A stretch of DNA of 64,000 nucleotides from an uncultured Sphingomonadaceae bacterium (GTDB lineage: Bacteria > Pseudomonadota > Alphaproteobacteria > Sphingomonadales > Sphingomonadaceae). Each line of letters begins with the position of its first letter. The stretch's first letter is position 1. The stretch is taken from positions 136,501 to 200,500 of the forward strand of contig CANMGU010000002.1 in assembly GCA_947497455.1 (NCBI GenBank). Direction: 5' to 3'. Positions 16,723 through 25,847 of this stretch are shown here, piece after piece. The notes under the pieces were generated by a model. That model saw only the letters and a program-made list of their open reading frames with translations. It had not been told where the DNA came from and made no database searches. Position numbers and translations under genes: made by a program.

Positions 16723-17155
16723 TGAGAATGAACTAGCCGTCCTAAGTGAGGACTATTACCATGAGCCTGCGCCTTATAAGCTGGCCGCGCTCACCGCTCC
16801 AGTTCAACCGGAAGCCCGCACCTTCGGCATTCCGGCGATTATCTGGGGCAGTATGGCGGCGAGCTATGCATTATTCTTTTTCGGTTTGATCCTCGGCACA
16901 GGTCATGACGGACGTGCTATGTTCATGATCGCTATCAGCTTGCTCTATACCCTTATGTATTTTGGCACTGCTTTTGCTCTGAACAGCTTGAGCGCGTCTG
17001 GGCGGCACGAAAAGAGCCAGTGGATCAAGGGGAAATTTGATACTTTTACCGGCCGAATGAGCTTTGGCGCTGTTTATGGACAGATGTTGATCGTGCCTAT
17101 GGTGTTCGCTTTCTTTGGCATCAGCATTGCAGTCATCCGCGCGGTAGTAATGTGA
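16712..17155 (+). CDS. Unknown three-TM membrane protein in the NsrR operon
   Basis: The protein (147 aa from the ATG at 16712; GGAG lies seven bases upstream) has a polar N-terminus of about 35 residues and three hydrophobic helices at about 37-58, 64-86 and 118-142. No family is recognised. It starts within the haemoglobin gene and its stop overlaps the next start, so all three genes are translated from one message. It is a candidate new member of an NO-stress regulon. A start at 16709 (an adjacent ATG) is equally possible. Confidence 0.75.
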   Translation: MLLDENELAVLSEDYYHEPAPYKLAALTAPVQPEARTFGIPAIIWGSMAASYALFFFGLILGTGHDGRAMFMIAISLLYTLMYFGTAFALNSLSASGRHEKSQWIKGKFDTFTGRMSFGAVYGQMLIVPMVFAFFGISIAVIRAVVM

Positions 17156-17445
17156 CCCAAATGGCGGAACCGACACCCTATCGATCAACACCCGTCTTTG
17201 ATGAAACCAGCTTGCCGGCGGCCCTGCAAGCTGCCCACAGCATCAAGGCAGATAGCTGGGGCATATTGGAGATAATCAGCGGCAGTCTTCACTATATAAT
17301 TGAAGACAGTCAGGAAACGCGTCTGATGACAACCGGCGATCGACAACTGATCGAGCCGCAACAATTGCATCATGTCACCCTGGTTGGCCCCATGCAGATG
17401 CAAGTGCATTTCTATCGCCAGAAGCCGGAGATCGAAGGCGACTGA
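17152..17445 (+). CDS. DUF1971 / YeaR-like protein
   Basis: The 97-residue protein has the small beta-barrel pattern of DUF1971: LPAALQAAHSIKADSWGILEIISGSLHYIIED, then IEPQQLHHVTLVGPMQMQVHFYR. The E. coli relative YeaR is induced by nitrate and NO through NarL and NsrR, and another relative is fused to tellurite-resistance TehB. Here it is the third gene of the operon behind an NsrR-type operator, which agrees well. The frame opens with GTG at 17152, overlapping the previous stop; the ATG at 17161 is an alternative. Molecular activity is unknown. Confidence 0.85.
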   Translation: MTQMAEPTPYRSTPVFDETSLPAALQAAHSIKADSWGILEIISGSLHYIIEDSQETRLMTTGDRQLIEPQQLHHVTLVGPMQMQVHFYRQKPEIEGD

Positions 17446-18216
17446 TCAACCGCTTTTGTCGCTGCGCATCGCCGCAACTTCCTGACGCAGTCCACGTATC
17501 TCATCCAATATGATATCACGCTGAGCGCTTTGTTCTTCATCCGCTTCTTCATGCATTGCATTGACGATGATCGCGATGAAGAGGTTGAGCACGACAAAGG
17601 ACGTCACCAGCACAAAGGGTACGAAAAATGCCCAGGCCCATGGATAGACTTCCATGATCGGGCGGACGATGCCCATGGACCAGCTTTCCAGCGTCATGAT
17701 CTGAAACAATGAATAAAGCGATGCCCCGACGGAACCGAACCATTGCGGAAAGGAGCCACCGAACAATTTTGTCGCCATCACCGCTGCGACATAGAAAATC
17801 AGACTCAGCAAAAGGATAACCGAGCCCATGGACGGAATGGCAGAAAGCAATCCCTGCACCACTTGACGCATCTTGGGCATGGCGGAAACCAGCCGAAAAG
17901 CCCGGACAATGCGCAGCGCGCGGAGGATTGCGAAATTTCCCCCTAGTGGCAACAGTGCGGCGGAAACTATGACAAAGTCGAAATTGTTCCAGCCGCTGCG
18001 GAAAAACTGCAATCGATAAACCAGCAGCTTGAGAAGAATCTCAATCACAAAAATAGTGATGGCAATCTGGTCCAAGGCAATCAGAACTGGTCCAAAAGAA
18101 GTCATCATTCCAGCAGATGTTTCTAGCCCAATAACGATGGCATTGATGACAATCACCGCCATGATCGCATTTTGAAACAGGGAGGATTCGATCAAGACTT
18201 TGATCTTCTGGATCAC
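17446..18216 (-). CDS. Bacterial voltage-gated sodium channel (BacNav/NaChBac family)
   Basis: This 256-residue protein is a single-domain six-TM ion channel that would assemble as a tetramer. S1-S4 fill residues about 12-115; the S4 voltage sensor has Arg at every third position (R99, R102, R105, R108 in ILRALRIVRAFRLV). The selectivity filter TLESWS (175-180) is the sodium-selective sequence of NavAb/NavMs relatives. After S6 (about 205-228) comes an acidic neck and a coiled coil (EIRGLRQEVAAM). It converges with the DUF1971 gene at a zero-base gap. Sodium selectivity is inferred from the filter; a role in marine motility or pH homeostasis is speculation. Confidence 0.93.
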   Translation of the reverse strand: MIQKIKVLIESSLFQNAIMAVIVINAIVIGLETSAGMMTSFGPVLIALDQIAITIFVIEILLKLLVYRLQFFRSGWNNFDFVIVSAALLPLGGNFAILRALRIVRAFRLVSAMPKMRQVVQGLLSAIPSMGSVILLLSLIFYVAAVMATKLFGGSFPQWFGSVGASLYSLFQIMTLESWSMGIVRPIMEVYPWAWAFFVPFVLVTSFVVLNLFIAIIVNAMHEEADEEQSAQRDIILDEIRGLRQEVAAMRSDKSG

Positions 18217-18333
18217 TACTCGTACCTTTTTTGACTTTGATTTCTGCCATTTGGCGATTTACCATCGGCGGATCAAGTAACGATTGACCGCTTTGCCGCT
18301 CTTGCCTTCTGCCGGCGGCTCCGCTATAGTTTC

Positions 18334-18362
18334 ATTTGTAACTATATTGCTCTTATTTGTAA
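18334..18362 (+). promoter_or_regulatory. Direct repeat ATTTGTAA before the HPPD gene
   Basis: ATTTGTAA occurs at 18334-18341 and again at 18355-18362, 21 bases apart (two helical turns), with the second copy just before the ribosome site of the HPPD gene. Same-face spacing suggests a regulator site, for which the Lrp-type protein at 21102 is a candidate. It could be chance in AT-rich promoter DNA. Confidence 0.4.
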
Positions 18363-18373
18363 GGAATGCATCC

Positions 18374-19477
18374 ATGGCTGATCTTTTTGAAAACCCGGCT
18401 GGCCTTGATGGCTTTGAGTTTGTGGAATTTTGTGCGCCGGAAAAAGGCGTGCTCGAACCTGTTTTCGAAGTGATGGGCTTTACCCGCATTGCGCAACATC
18501 GTTCGAAGGATGTGCATCTGTGGCGGCAAGGTCAGATCAACCTGATCATCAACTATGAGCCGAAATCAGCGGCCTGGTATTTCGCCCGCGAGCATGGTCC
18601 GTCAGCCTGCGGCATGGCCTTCCGGGTCCGGGATGCGCGAAAAGCTTACGCGCATCTGCTGGAAAAAGGTGCTGAGCCTGTGGCTGTCGAAACCGGGCCA
18701 ATGGAACTGCATATCCCAGCAATCCGCGGTATTGGTGGTGCGATCCTCTATCTGGTCGATCGCTATGCCGATGAAGAGCGGGGCGATGCGCTTTCCATAT
18801 ATGACATCGACTTTGAATATCTGCCCGGTGTTGACCGCAATCCAGTTGGTGCAGGGTTCGACATTATCGATCACCTGACCCACAATGTTTATGGCGGGCG
18901 GATGGCCTATTGGGCCGATTATTACGAGACGCTGTTCAATTTTCGCGAGATCCGCTTCTTTGACATCAAAGGCGAATATACCGGCCTGACGTCGAAAGCG
19001 CTGACTGCTCCCGATGGCAAAATTCGCATCCCACTCAATGAAGAAGGTGAAGGCGGAAAAGGCCAGATTGAGGAATTCCTGCGCGAGTTTAATGGCGAAG
19101 GCATTCAGCATATCGCCCTCATCTGTGACGATTTGATTGCGTGTTGGGACCGCCTCAAAAAGCTCGGCGTTCCGTTCATGACCGCCCCACCAAATACTTA
19201 TTACGAGATGCTTGATGAGCGTTTGCCAAGCCATGGTGAAGATGCCAGCGCGCTGCAAAGTCGCGGGATTTTGCTCGATGGCACCACTGAAGGCGGCCAG
19301 CCTCGACTTCTGCTACAGATATTTGCAGAGCCGCAAGTCGGCCCGGTATTCTTCGAGTTCATCCAGCGCAAGGGCGATGATGGCTTTGGCGAAGGCAATT
19401 TCAAGGCACTGTTCGAAAGCATTGAACGCGATCAGGTTGCGCGCGGCGTCCTTAATGTGGAAGAATCAGCAGAATGA
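18374..19477 (+). CDS. hpd: 4-hydroxyphenylpyruvate dioxygenase
   Basis: HPPD converts 4-hydroxyphenylpyruvate to homogentisate in tyrosine catabolism, using Fe(II). The 367-residue protein has two VOC-type halves; the C-terminal half carries the iron triad: His in [11 protein letters not shown], His in [10 protein letters not shown] and Glu in [20 protein letters not shown]. The C-terminal gating-helix sequence [17 protein letters not shown] is also typical. The ATG at 18374 follows GTAAGGAATG and gives the normal N-terminus; upstream frame to 18284 is excluded. It overlaps a VOC gene by four bases and precedes an FAH-family gene. Confidence 0.94.
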   Translation: MADLFENPAGLDGFEFVEFCAPEKGVLEPVFEVMGFTRIAQHRSKDVHLWRQGQINLIINYEPKSAAWYFAREHGPSACGMAFRVRDARKAYAHLLEKGAEPVAVETGPMELHIPAIRGIGGAILYLVDRYADEERGDALSIYDIDFEYLPGVDRNPVGAGFDIIDHLTHNVYGGRMAYWADYYETLFNFREIRFFDIKGEYTGLTSKALTAPDGKIRIPLNEEGEGGKGQIEEFLREFNGEGIQHIALICDDLIACWDRLKKLGVPFMTAPPNTYYEMLDERLPSHGEDASALQSRGILLDGTTEGGQPRLLLQIFAEPQVGPVFFEFIQRKGDDGFGEGNFKALFESIERDQVARGVLNVEESAE

Positions 19478-20025
19478 CCTCTGCACCCAATCTCTCCGGC
19501 ATTCATCATGTCGCCTATCGCTGCAAGGATGCGAAGGAGACCACCGAATTTTATCAGCGCGTCATGGGCATGGACTTTGACCTTGCTTTTGCGGAAAACG
19601 AAGTTCCGTCGACAGGTGAATATGATCCTTATATGCATATCTTCCTGGATGCCGGCGGCGGGAATATACTCGCATTCTTCGAGCTGCCGGAGCAGCCGGA
19701 TATGGGCAAGGACCCCAACACCCCGACATGGGTGCAACATATTGCGTTCAAGGTGAACACACTGGATGAGCTATTGGCCGCCAAGGCGAATGCGGAAGCC
19801 GAGGGGCTAGAGGTTCTGGGCCCCACCCACCACGGTATTTTCAAGTCCATCTATTTCTTCGATCCCAATGGTCATCGGCTCGAAATTGCCTGCGATATCG
19901 GCACCGACGAAGAGATGAAGGAGCTACGCCGCGTGGCACCTGAAATGCTTGAAGAATGGAGCCGCACCAAAAAGGCTCCGCAACATGCCGCATGGCTGCA
20001 CGAAAAAGCGCGCGACGAACATTAA
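19474..20025 (+). CDS. VOC-family (glyoxalase-like) protein
   Basis: The 183-residue protein has the vicinal-oxygen-chelate fold: N-terminal [26 protein letters not shown] and C-terminal [28 protein letters not shown] then [14 protein letters not shown], with candidate metal ligands His and Glu. Its ATG overlaps the HPPD stop (ATGA), so the two are co-translated, which suggests a step in aromatic amino acid breakdown. Family members include dioxygenases, isomerases and lyases; the reaction here is not determinable. Confidence 0.88.
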   Translation: MTSAPNLSGIHHVAYRCKDAKETTEFYQRVMGMDFDLAFAENEVPSTGEYDPYMHIFLDAGGGNILAFFELPEQPDMGKDPNTPTWVQHIAFKVNTLDELLAAKANAEAEGLEVLGPTHHGIFKSIYFFDPNGHRLEIACDIGTDEEMKELRRVAPEMLEEWSRTKKAPQHAAWLHEKARDEH

Positions 20026-20090
20026 ACGCGCATGTTGATTGTTGAGGCGTTCCGGCGCACTATCCGTTTTCAACAAAAGATGGGAAACCT

Positions 20091-21101
20091 ATGAAACTCG
20101 CGACGCTGAAAAATGACACACGCGATGGCCGGCTGGTCGTTGTCTCGAAAGATCTGACCCGTTGCTGCGAAGCCAATAACATAGCCCCGACCCTGCAAGC
20201 TGCCCTCGACAATTGGGAAGACTGCGCGCCCAAGCTGGAAGCCTTGTACCGCGATGTCGAGCATCAGGTTGTTCCCTGCGAACGCTTTCATGAAAATGAT
20301 GCGCATTCTCCGCTGCCACGTGCCTATCAATGGGCCGATGGCAGCGCCTATATCAACCATGTCGAATTGGTCCGCAAAGCACGCGGTGCCGAAGTTCCGG
20401 AAAGCTTTTACAGCGACCCGCTGATGTATCAGGGCGGATCCGATGCGTTTCTCGGGCCGCGTGATGATATCCCGCTCGGTGATCCGAAATGGGGCTGCGA
20501 CATGGAGGGCGAAGTTGCCGTAATCACCGATGACGTGCCGATGGGCATTAGTGCAGAAGCGGCTGCGGATCACATCAAACTGGTCATGCTGTGCAATGAC
20601 GTGTCGCTGCGCGGCCTAATTCCCGGAGAGCTTGCCAAGGGGTTCGGGTTTTTCCAGTCCAAGCCGCCGAGCGCTTTCTCGCCAGTCTGTGTTACACCCG
20701 ATGAACTGGGTGAGGCATGGAAAGGATCGGTGATCCACCTGCCTTTGCAGGTCGATTATAATCGCGAGCCATTTGGCCGTGCCAACGCCGGTGTCGATGC
20801 GACATTCAGCTTGGCCCAACTGGTCGCCCATGCGGCAAAAACACGCCCGCTATGTGCTGGTACGATCATCGGCTCGGGCACGGTGTCCAATCAGGATGCC
20901 GATGGCGGCGCGGGTAAGCCAGTGTCCGAAGGCGGTCTCGGCTATAGCTGCATCGCAGAGATCCGGATGATCGAAACAATTGCTGATGGCGAAGCGAAAA
21001 CACCGTTTATGAGCGCTGGTGATACGGTCAAAATCCAGATGCTGGACGAGGAAGGGCATTCCATCTTTGGCGCGATCCGTCAGGATGTGGTTGAGGTTTA
21101 G
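20091..21101 (+). CDS. Fumarylacetoacetate hydrolase (FAH) family protein
   Basis: The 336-residue protein has an FAH-type catalytic core at about residues 85-330: INHVELVRKARGAE, DWGCDMEGEV-like metal region (here GDPKWGCDMEGEVAVI), FFQSKPPSAFSPV, and GTIIGSGTVSNQDADGG with the GSGTV signature. The N-terminal 80 residues (MKLATLKNDTRDGRLVVVSKD) are the usual cap of this subfamily. FAH-type enzymes cleave C-C bonds of acylpyruvates, for instance fumarylacetoacetate. Placement after HPPD and the VOC gene suggests a tyrosine/homogentisate role, although homogentisate dioxygenase is not in the window. Confidence 0.9.
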   Translation: MKLATLKNDTRDGRLVVVSKDLTRCCEANNIAPTLQAALDNWEDCAPKLEALYRDVEHQVVPCERFHENDAHSPLPRAYQWADGSAYINHVELVRKARGAEVPESFYSDPLMYQGGSDAFLGPRDDIPLGDPKWGCDMEGEVAVITDDVPMGISAEAAADHIKLVMLCNDVSLRGLIPGELAKGFGFFQSKPPSAFSPVCVTPDELGEAWKGSVIHLPLQVDYNREPFGRANAGVDATFSLAQLVAHAAKTRPLCAGTIIGSGTVSNQDADGGAGKPVSEGGLGYSCIAEIRMIETIADGEAKTPFMSAGDTVKIQMLDEEGHSIFGAIRQDVVEV

Positions 21102-21572
21102 TTATAACGGCACCGCTGTCTCATATTTTATTCGCTCCATAGCAAAGCTCGCCGATACATCTGACAATGGCACGGCCTTGATCAGCTTTTTGTACACCCG
21201 GTCATAATCCGCGACATCGCGCACGAGTAACTTCAGCATATAGTCCACTTCCCCGGCCATCCGGTAAAATTCAACCACCTCTTCTATCGAAGACGCGGCT
21301 GCTGCGAATTTCTCCAGCCATTTGTCACTATGGTCATTGGTACGCACGGCCACAAAAGCGGTCATGCTCAGACCGACGGCCTCCGGCTCCACAATGGCGA
21401 CGCGCCGCGCAATAATACCCTCGGCTTCCAGCCGCTTGACCCGTCGCCAGCAGGCATTGGTCGACAGACTAAGCTTCGCCGCCAGGCTTTCCAGAGAAAG
21501 GCTGGCATCTTGCTGTAATGCCTTCAGGATATTACGGTCATTATCATCAAATTTTTTGCTGTTTGTACTCAT
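21102..21572 (-). CDS. Lrp/AsnC-family transcriptional regulator
   Basis: The 156-residue protein has an N-terminal HTH (FDDNDRNILKALQQDASLSLESLAAKLSLSTNACWRRVKRLEAEGII) and the C-terminal RAM/ligand-binding domain (AFVAVRTNDHSDKW, EVVEFYRMAGEVDYMLKLLVRDVADY). Such proteins sense amino acids and often control degradation genes. It lies convergent with and immediately after the HPPD-VOC-FAH operon, so tyrosine catabolism is a plausible target. The ATG at 21572 (MSTNSKKF) fits the family; the upstream ATG at 21602 is unlikely. A decayed relative sits at about 56982. Confidence 0.93.
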   Translation of the reverse strand: MSTNSKKFDDNDRNILKALQQDASLSLESLAAKLSLSTNACWRRVKRLEAEGIIARRVAIVEPEAVGLSMTAFVAVRTNDHSDKWLEKFAAAASSIEEVVEFYRMAGEVDYMLKLLVRDVADYDRVYKKLIKAVPLSDVSASFAMERIKYETAVPL

Positions 21573-21790
21573 AGTGAAAATAATATCACATTTTTTCTCC
21601 ATTCCAAGAAATTTTTATCGCACTGAAGGGTGGGACTGAAATGGGATTGGATATTGGGATTTGGGTCCTTCTTTTGGAAGCTAACCTGTGTGAAAGTCGA
21701 ACAAATATTGAAAATGGAAGAGTTTGCATCCAAGTCAACAAAGCCATGCAGAATAATGGTTTATAAACCTCTTGCTGCCAAATAAATCCG

Positions 21791-24154
21791 ATGAGGAACC
21801 TCGCCGATCAAAAGAATAATCTGCGCTATCTGGAGCAATCGGACCGCGATCTCGTTTCGCGGGAGCAACTGGGCGAACATGGTAAGTCCATAAAGGTCGC
21901 CATTTTGTCTAATGCGGTCACGGCTCTCGTTGTATCTGCATTGTTTTTTAACCAGCTCCATATCGCGGCGCTGATATGCTGGAACCTTGTTTTGGCAGGT
22001 GCCTCAATTCATCGGTTGCAATTGGGAAAACAGGCACGGAAAACGACCATATCACGTGGCAAAGCGCTTCGTTTGAAAAAGCGTTTGACCTTTAACGCCG
22101 CAATTTATGCTTCGATATGGGGCGTTGCTATTGCCTGTCTGCTGACCCTAGCGGGCGGCACTCAATTTGGATTGCTAGCGGTCATTGGCGCGGGACAATT
22201 GAGCGCTGGCACTCTCACCTATCGTCACCTTTCGGAAGCATCCCGAGCTTGGATTTTGATCATCTGCACCTGCCTTGCGGTCGGTCTGATCGCCCGCGGT
22301 GGGATAGACAGCTATGCGGCACTGGTCTTGCTGACAATGTTTGCCATCGTCTTATACAAGAACAGCGTCGATATCTTTAACGCCTTCGTCAATCAATTGC
22401 TGACGCGTCAGGAAAGCAGCCAATCGGCAGAGACTGTGAAACTGCTGTTGAATGACTTTGAAGAGCAATCAGCAAACTGGCTGTTTTCATTGGATCAAGA
22501 AGGCTTCCTGATCGATGTGTGCGATCGATTTACTCAGGCCGCTGGTCGGTCAAGGGAGGAGCTGGAAGGTCATCAATTGATCAATCTTCTAGACGATAAA
22601 GAAGACCGTTGGCATCTTACCAACCAGATTACCAAAACACGTTCTTTCCGGGACATATCCGTTGCCGTCAATGTCCACGGAGAAAGACGCTGGTGGACAA
22701 TCAGTGCGCGCGCCACCAATTCCACGCCGCTTGGAAAAAACATAGCTATGCGCGGTGTTATAGCCGATATCACAGCCCAAAAAGCTGCCGAAGAAAAAGT
22801 CAGCTACATGGCCCATTTTGATGGCCTGACCGACCTCCCGAACCGGCGGCTTTTCAATGACACACTCAATCGGACAATTCACAGAGCGAAAGAAGGTGAT
22901 AATATTGCCTTGGCCTTTTTCGATCTCGACCACTTTAAAGCTATTAATGATACTTTGGGTCATCCCATCGGAGACAAACTGCTCCAGAAAATATCAAGAA
23001 GGCTGGAAACGCTGGTGCAATCGGGAGATCTGCTAGCCCGGATGGGTGGTGACGAGTTCGCATTTCTGCTGACTGGCGAGCAGGCTGTCAAAGCAGAAGA
23101 AATTGCGAATCTAGTCGTACAGGAAGTCGGTGTGCCATTCGTTATTGATGGCCATAATATTGTTACCGGCGTCAGCATCGGCGTTGCGCAATGGAAGCCG
23201 GAGATCGATGATCCTGACAAGCTCCTGAAATATGCTGACCTTGCCCTTTACTCGGCCAAGCGCGCTGGCCGCAACCGCGTGACTATCTTCGAGGAGGGCA
23301 TGGACATAGCGGCTGAAAAGCGCCGCGCTTTGGAACTGGACCTGCGCGCTTCATTGGGCCTCCAAGAAATGCATCTGCATTATCAACCACTGGTGGATAT
23401 AAATACACTGGACAAAACAGGTTATGAGGCTTTGTTGCGGTGGGAACATCCAGAACGCGGTACGGTGATGCCCGATGATTTCATTTCGGTGGCAGAAGAG
23501 ACCGGGATGATCATACAATTAGGGGAATGGATAATCCGCAAAGCCATCGAAGATGCGGCTTCGTGGAAGGATGACCTCACTGTTGCGGTCAATCTGTCGC
23601 CTTCGCAAATGCGCAGTCCCAGTCTGATATCAACAATTGTCAATGCGCTGGCTCAAACGGGCCTGAATCCTGGCCGTTTGGAACTTGAAATCACCGAGAG
23701 CGTATTGATGCAGGATAGCGAAGACAATATCCGGTTGCTGCATCAACTGCGTGACCTTGGCATAAAAATATCGCTGGATGACTTTGGTACCGGATATAGT
23801 TCCCTAAACTATCTCCGCAGCTTTCCTTTCGACAAAATCAAAATCGATCGGTGCTTTGTGAATGAAATCGATTCGCGTGAAGATTGCCGAGCGATTATCC
23901 GTTCGATCATAGGTCTGGCAAAAAACCTGGGCATGACAACCACAGCGGAAGGGGTTGAACGCCAGGATCAGGTAGAGCAACTGCGTCTGGAAGGTTGCGA
24001 TCAGGTACAGGGATTCCTCTACGGTAAGGCAGAAAATCTCAATTGGTACACTGACTTACGATCCACTGACACTGTGCTTCCAATTGGCGACACCAGTCTA
24101 CCGCAGCCTGTCAATGTGCTTGATAACAAAGACAAAGAACGCAAACGCGCATAA
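21791..24154 (+). CDS. Membrane PAS-GGDEF-EAL cyclic-di-GMP protein
   Basis: The 787-residue protein could both make and break cyclic di-GMP. An N-terminal membrane region of about five helices (about 35-190) is followed by a PAS domain (about 225-340), a GGDEF domain with intact GGDEF motif (ARMGGDEFAF, about 417-426), and an EAL domain with an intact EAL motif (GYEALLRW, about 544-551), ELEITESVLM and DDFGTGYSSLNYL. Both catalytic signatures look intact, so the net activity cannot be told from sequence. It stands alone and is transcribed toward the thiolase gene. Confidence 0.94.
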   Translation: MRNLADQKNNLRYLEQSDRDLVSREQLGEHGKSIKVAILSNAVTALVVSALFFNQLHIAALICWNLVLAGASIHRLQLGKQARKTTISRGKALRLKKRLTFNAAIYASIWGVAIACLLTLAGGTQFGLLAVIGAGQLSAGTLTYRHLSEASRAWILIICTCLAVGLIARGGIDSYAALVLLTMFAIVLYKNSVDIFNAFVNQLLTRQESSQSAETVKLLLNDFEEQSANWLFSLDQEGFLIDVCDRFTQAAGRSREELEGHQLINLLDDKEDRWHLTNQITKTRSFRDISVAVNVHGERRWWTISARATNSTPLGKNIAMRGVIADITAQKAAEEKVSYMAHFDGLTDLPNRRLFNDTLNRTIHRAKEGDNIALAFFDLDHFKAINDTLGHPIGDKLLQKISRRLETLVQSGDLLARMGGDEFAFLLTGEQAVKAEEIANLVVQEVGVPFVIDGHNIVTGVSIGVAQWKPEIDDPDKLLKYADLALYSAKRAGRNRVTIFEEGMDIAAEKRRALELDLRASLGLQEMHLHYQPLVDINTLDKTGYEALLRWEHPERGTVMPDDFISVAEETGMIIQLGEWIIRKAIEDAASWKDDLTVAVNLSPSQMRSPSLISTIVNALAQTGLNPGRLELEITESVLMQDSEDNIRLLHQLRDLGIKISLDDFGTGYSSLNYLRSFPFDKIKIDRCFVNEIDSREDCRAIIRSIIGLAKNLGMTTTAEGVERQDQVEQLRLEGCDQVQGFLYGKAENLNWYTDLRSTDTVLPIGDTSLPQPVNVLDNKDKERKRA

Positions 24155-24235
24155 GAAATTCAGTGCGGGTCGAGATCAAAAAATGATCATCACCTTTCGG
24201 CAGTGATTACATAGAGAGCGCGGCCCTCGCCTGGA

Positions 24236-25753
24236 TTATCCCAGCACCACATGATTGCGCTTACCATCGGTGGTAATTGTGACCGCCTCGCCGATCAGAT
24301 CCGCGTCTTCCGGCGGATCTTCGAGCAGTCCGATACACGGTACAGCATTTTCATCTGCGAGCCATAGCGTTGCTGCTCCGGGGACACCCTTCACATAGGG
24401 CAAGGCATAGCTTTTGATCACGCCTTTGCCCGACGCGAAATGGTCAGGTTTCGTCCCTTCATCCGCCGGCAATGCGTTGGGCGTTGCAATACGATCCGGT
24501 GTCCAATCACCCGCCAAGGGCTGTGCAGCGTAAATGCCAACTGATTCCTTGTTGATCGCGCCGCCATTGGCGGAAATCATACCGGGCTTGCTGCCGTCCT
24601 GGCGCAACGCCTGTACCAAAGCGACAATCGCGTGAGTGCTGTAACTGTTCCCTGGACCACCAAAGAAACTCAGCCCGCCAGTCAAGGTGTAGCTCGACAG
24701 CGACCGATGTGGCTGGTTCAATGCTTCCATCACCAGAGAGACGGCGACCGGGAAACAGCTGTAGATATCGATCGGGCCTATATCACTTGCTTGTTGCTCG
24801 GCCAGATCAAGTGCTTTGCCCACCGCCCATTCGACGGCGGGAGACCGCGACAGATCCATTTGCTGGCTTATGATGGGTATACTCGCATCCGCGCCGCTAT
24901 GCAGATAGATCATCTTGTCTTCCGCAACGCCGAGATCCTCGGCATGGCCAGCTGTGGTCATCACAACAGCTCCGCCTAAAGCAACCGCATCCTGTGCTAC
25001 CATCCAGCGGCGATAGGGATCATTGAGCTGATAGTTGCCGCCGTCATCTTGCAGCAATTCTTCCGCGCTCCAATCTTTGGCAAATTGCGCATGTTCCCGT
25101 GAAGACGCAACCGAGGAGAATGCCGACCACAGTTCCGCCATGTCCGCAGCATAGCTGTCGCGGTCCATATTGAGACGGCTGCGCCGGGCATTTTCGAGCA
25201 GGCCATAAGCCATTGGCATGGATATTATTCCGTGCCGGAATTCGTACATGGTAAGAACCGGAAATTCGGTGCGCTTGTCGATAAAGTCGCGATCAGACGA
25301 CTGGTTCCAATCCATCTCATGGCCAGCCTTTTTGGCCCGTTTGACCGTTCCTATGGATTCAGCGCCGCATAGGAGAGCAGCCTTGATTTTGCCTTCATGA
25401 AGCTGGATCGCCAGCTCGTTAATATGCTTTTGTGGGCTTTGACCGCCAACATCACCGTAAATCAGTTGCGCGGGTGTGAGGCCGGCGGCTTGCGCGATTG
25501 CATCCGGGAAGTTGTCGGGTGAGCCATAGGCATGCTGTACACCACTATCATGGAAAAGACGGGTTGCGAGCAAACAGTCAATCGATGCACCGAGCTTTTC
25601 CGCCACGCCGCTGTCGGTTAGCGCTGCTTTCGCTGCAGCCGAAGCGAGATCAACCGGAGACGGCCATTCCAGTCCCAGTGCCTGCTTCAGGGAATGCCCG
25701 CTTGCTTCCCCTACACCAATTAATACCGGCGCTTGGCGGTCCGAAATTGTCAT
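24236..25753 (-). CDS. Thiolase-superfamily acetyl-CoA acetyltransferase
   Basis: The 505-residue protein belongs to the thiolase-like group often annotated as acetyl-CoA acetyltransferase, with PVLIGVGEASGH at the N-terminus, LLCGAESIGTVKRAKKAG in the nucleophile region, YSCFPVAVSLVMEAL, and the late SANGGAINKESVGIYAAQPL loop that aligns with the catalytic His/Gly region of thiolases. No clear classical active-site Cys motif (CASG) is visible, so thiolytic activity is uncertain. A C-terminal OB-like extension (about 420-505) is typical of this subgroup. It diverges from the CaiB gene by about 95 bases, pointing to acyl-CoA metabolism. Confidence 0.85.
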   Translation of the reverse strand: MTISDRQAPVLIGVGEASGHSLKQALGLEWPSPVDLASAAAKAALTDSGVAEKLGASIDCLLATRLFHDSGVQHAYGSPDNFPDAIAQAAGLTPAQLIYGDVGGQSPQKHINELAIQLHEGKIKAALLCGAESIGTVKRAKKAGHEMDWNQSSDRDFIDKRTEFPVLTMYEFRHGIISMPMAYGLLENARRSRLNMDRDSYAADMAELWSAFSSVASSREHAQFAKDWSAEELLQDDGGNYQLNDPYRRWMVAQDAVALGGAVVMTTAGHAEDLGVAEDKMIYLHSGADASIPIISQQMDLSRSPAVEWAVGKALDLAEQQASDIGPIDIYSCFPVAVSLVMEALNQPHRSLSSYTLTGGLSFFGGPGNSYSTHAIVALVQALRQDGSKPGMISANGGAINKESVGIYAAQPLAGDWTPDRIATPNALPADEGTKPDHFASGKGVIKSYALPYVKGVPGAATLWLADENAVPCIGLLEDPPEDADLIGEAVTITTDGKRNHVVLG

Positions 25754-25847
25754 GCGTGAAGGTCCCTCAAAATAAACAGTTCATCGATCGATTAAAGCTG
25801 ATAACAGACGGGCATATTCATGCACCTAATAATTTAAGGATAGACAG

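Noticed and set aside
25783..25792. Palindrome ATCGATCGAT between thiolase and CaiB genes
   Set aside because: A 10-base GATC-type palindrome is likely by chance and has no partner copy.
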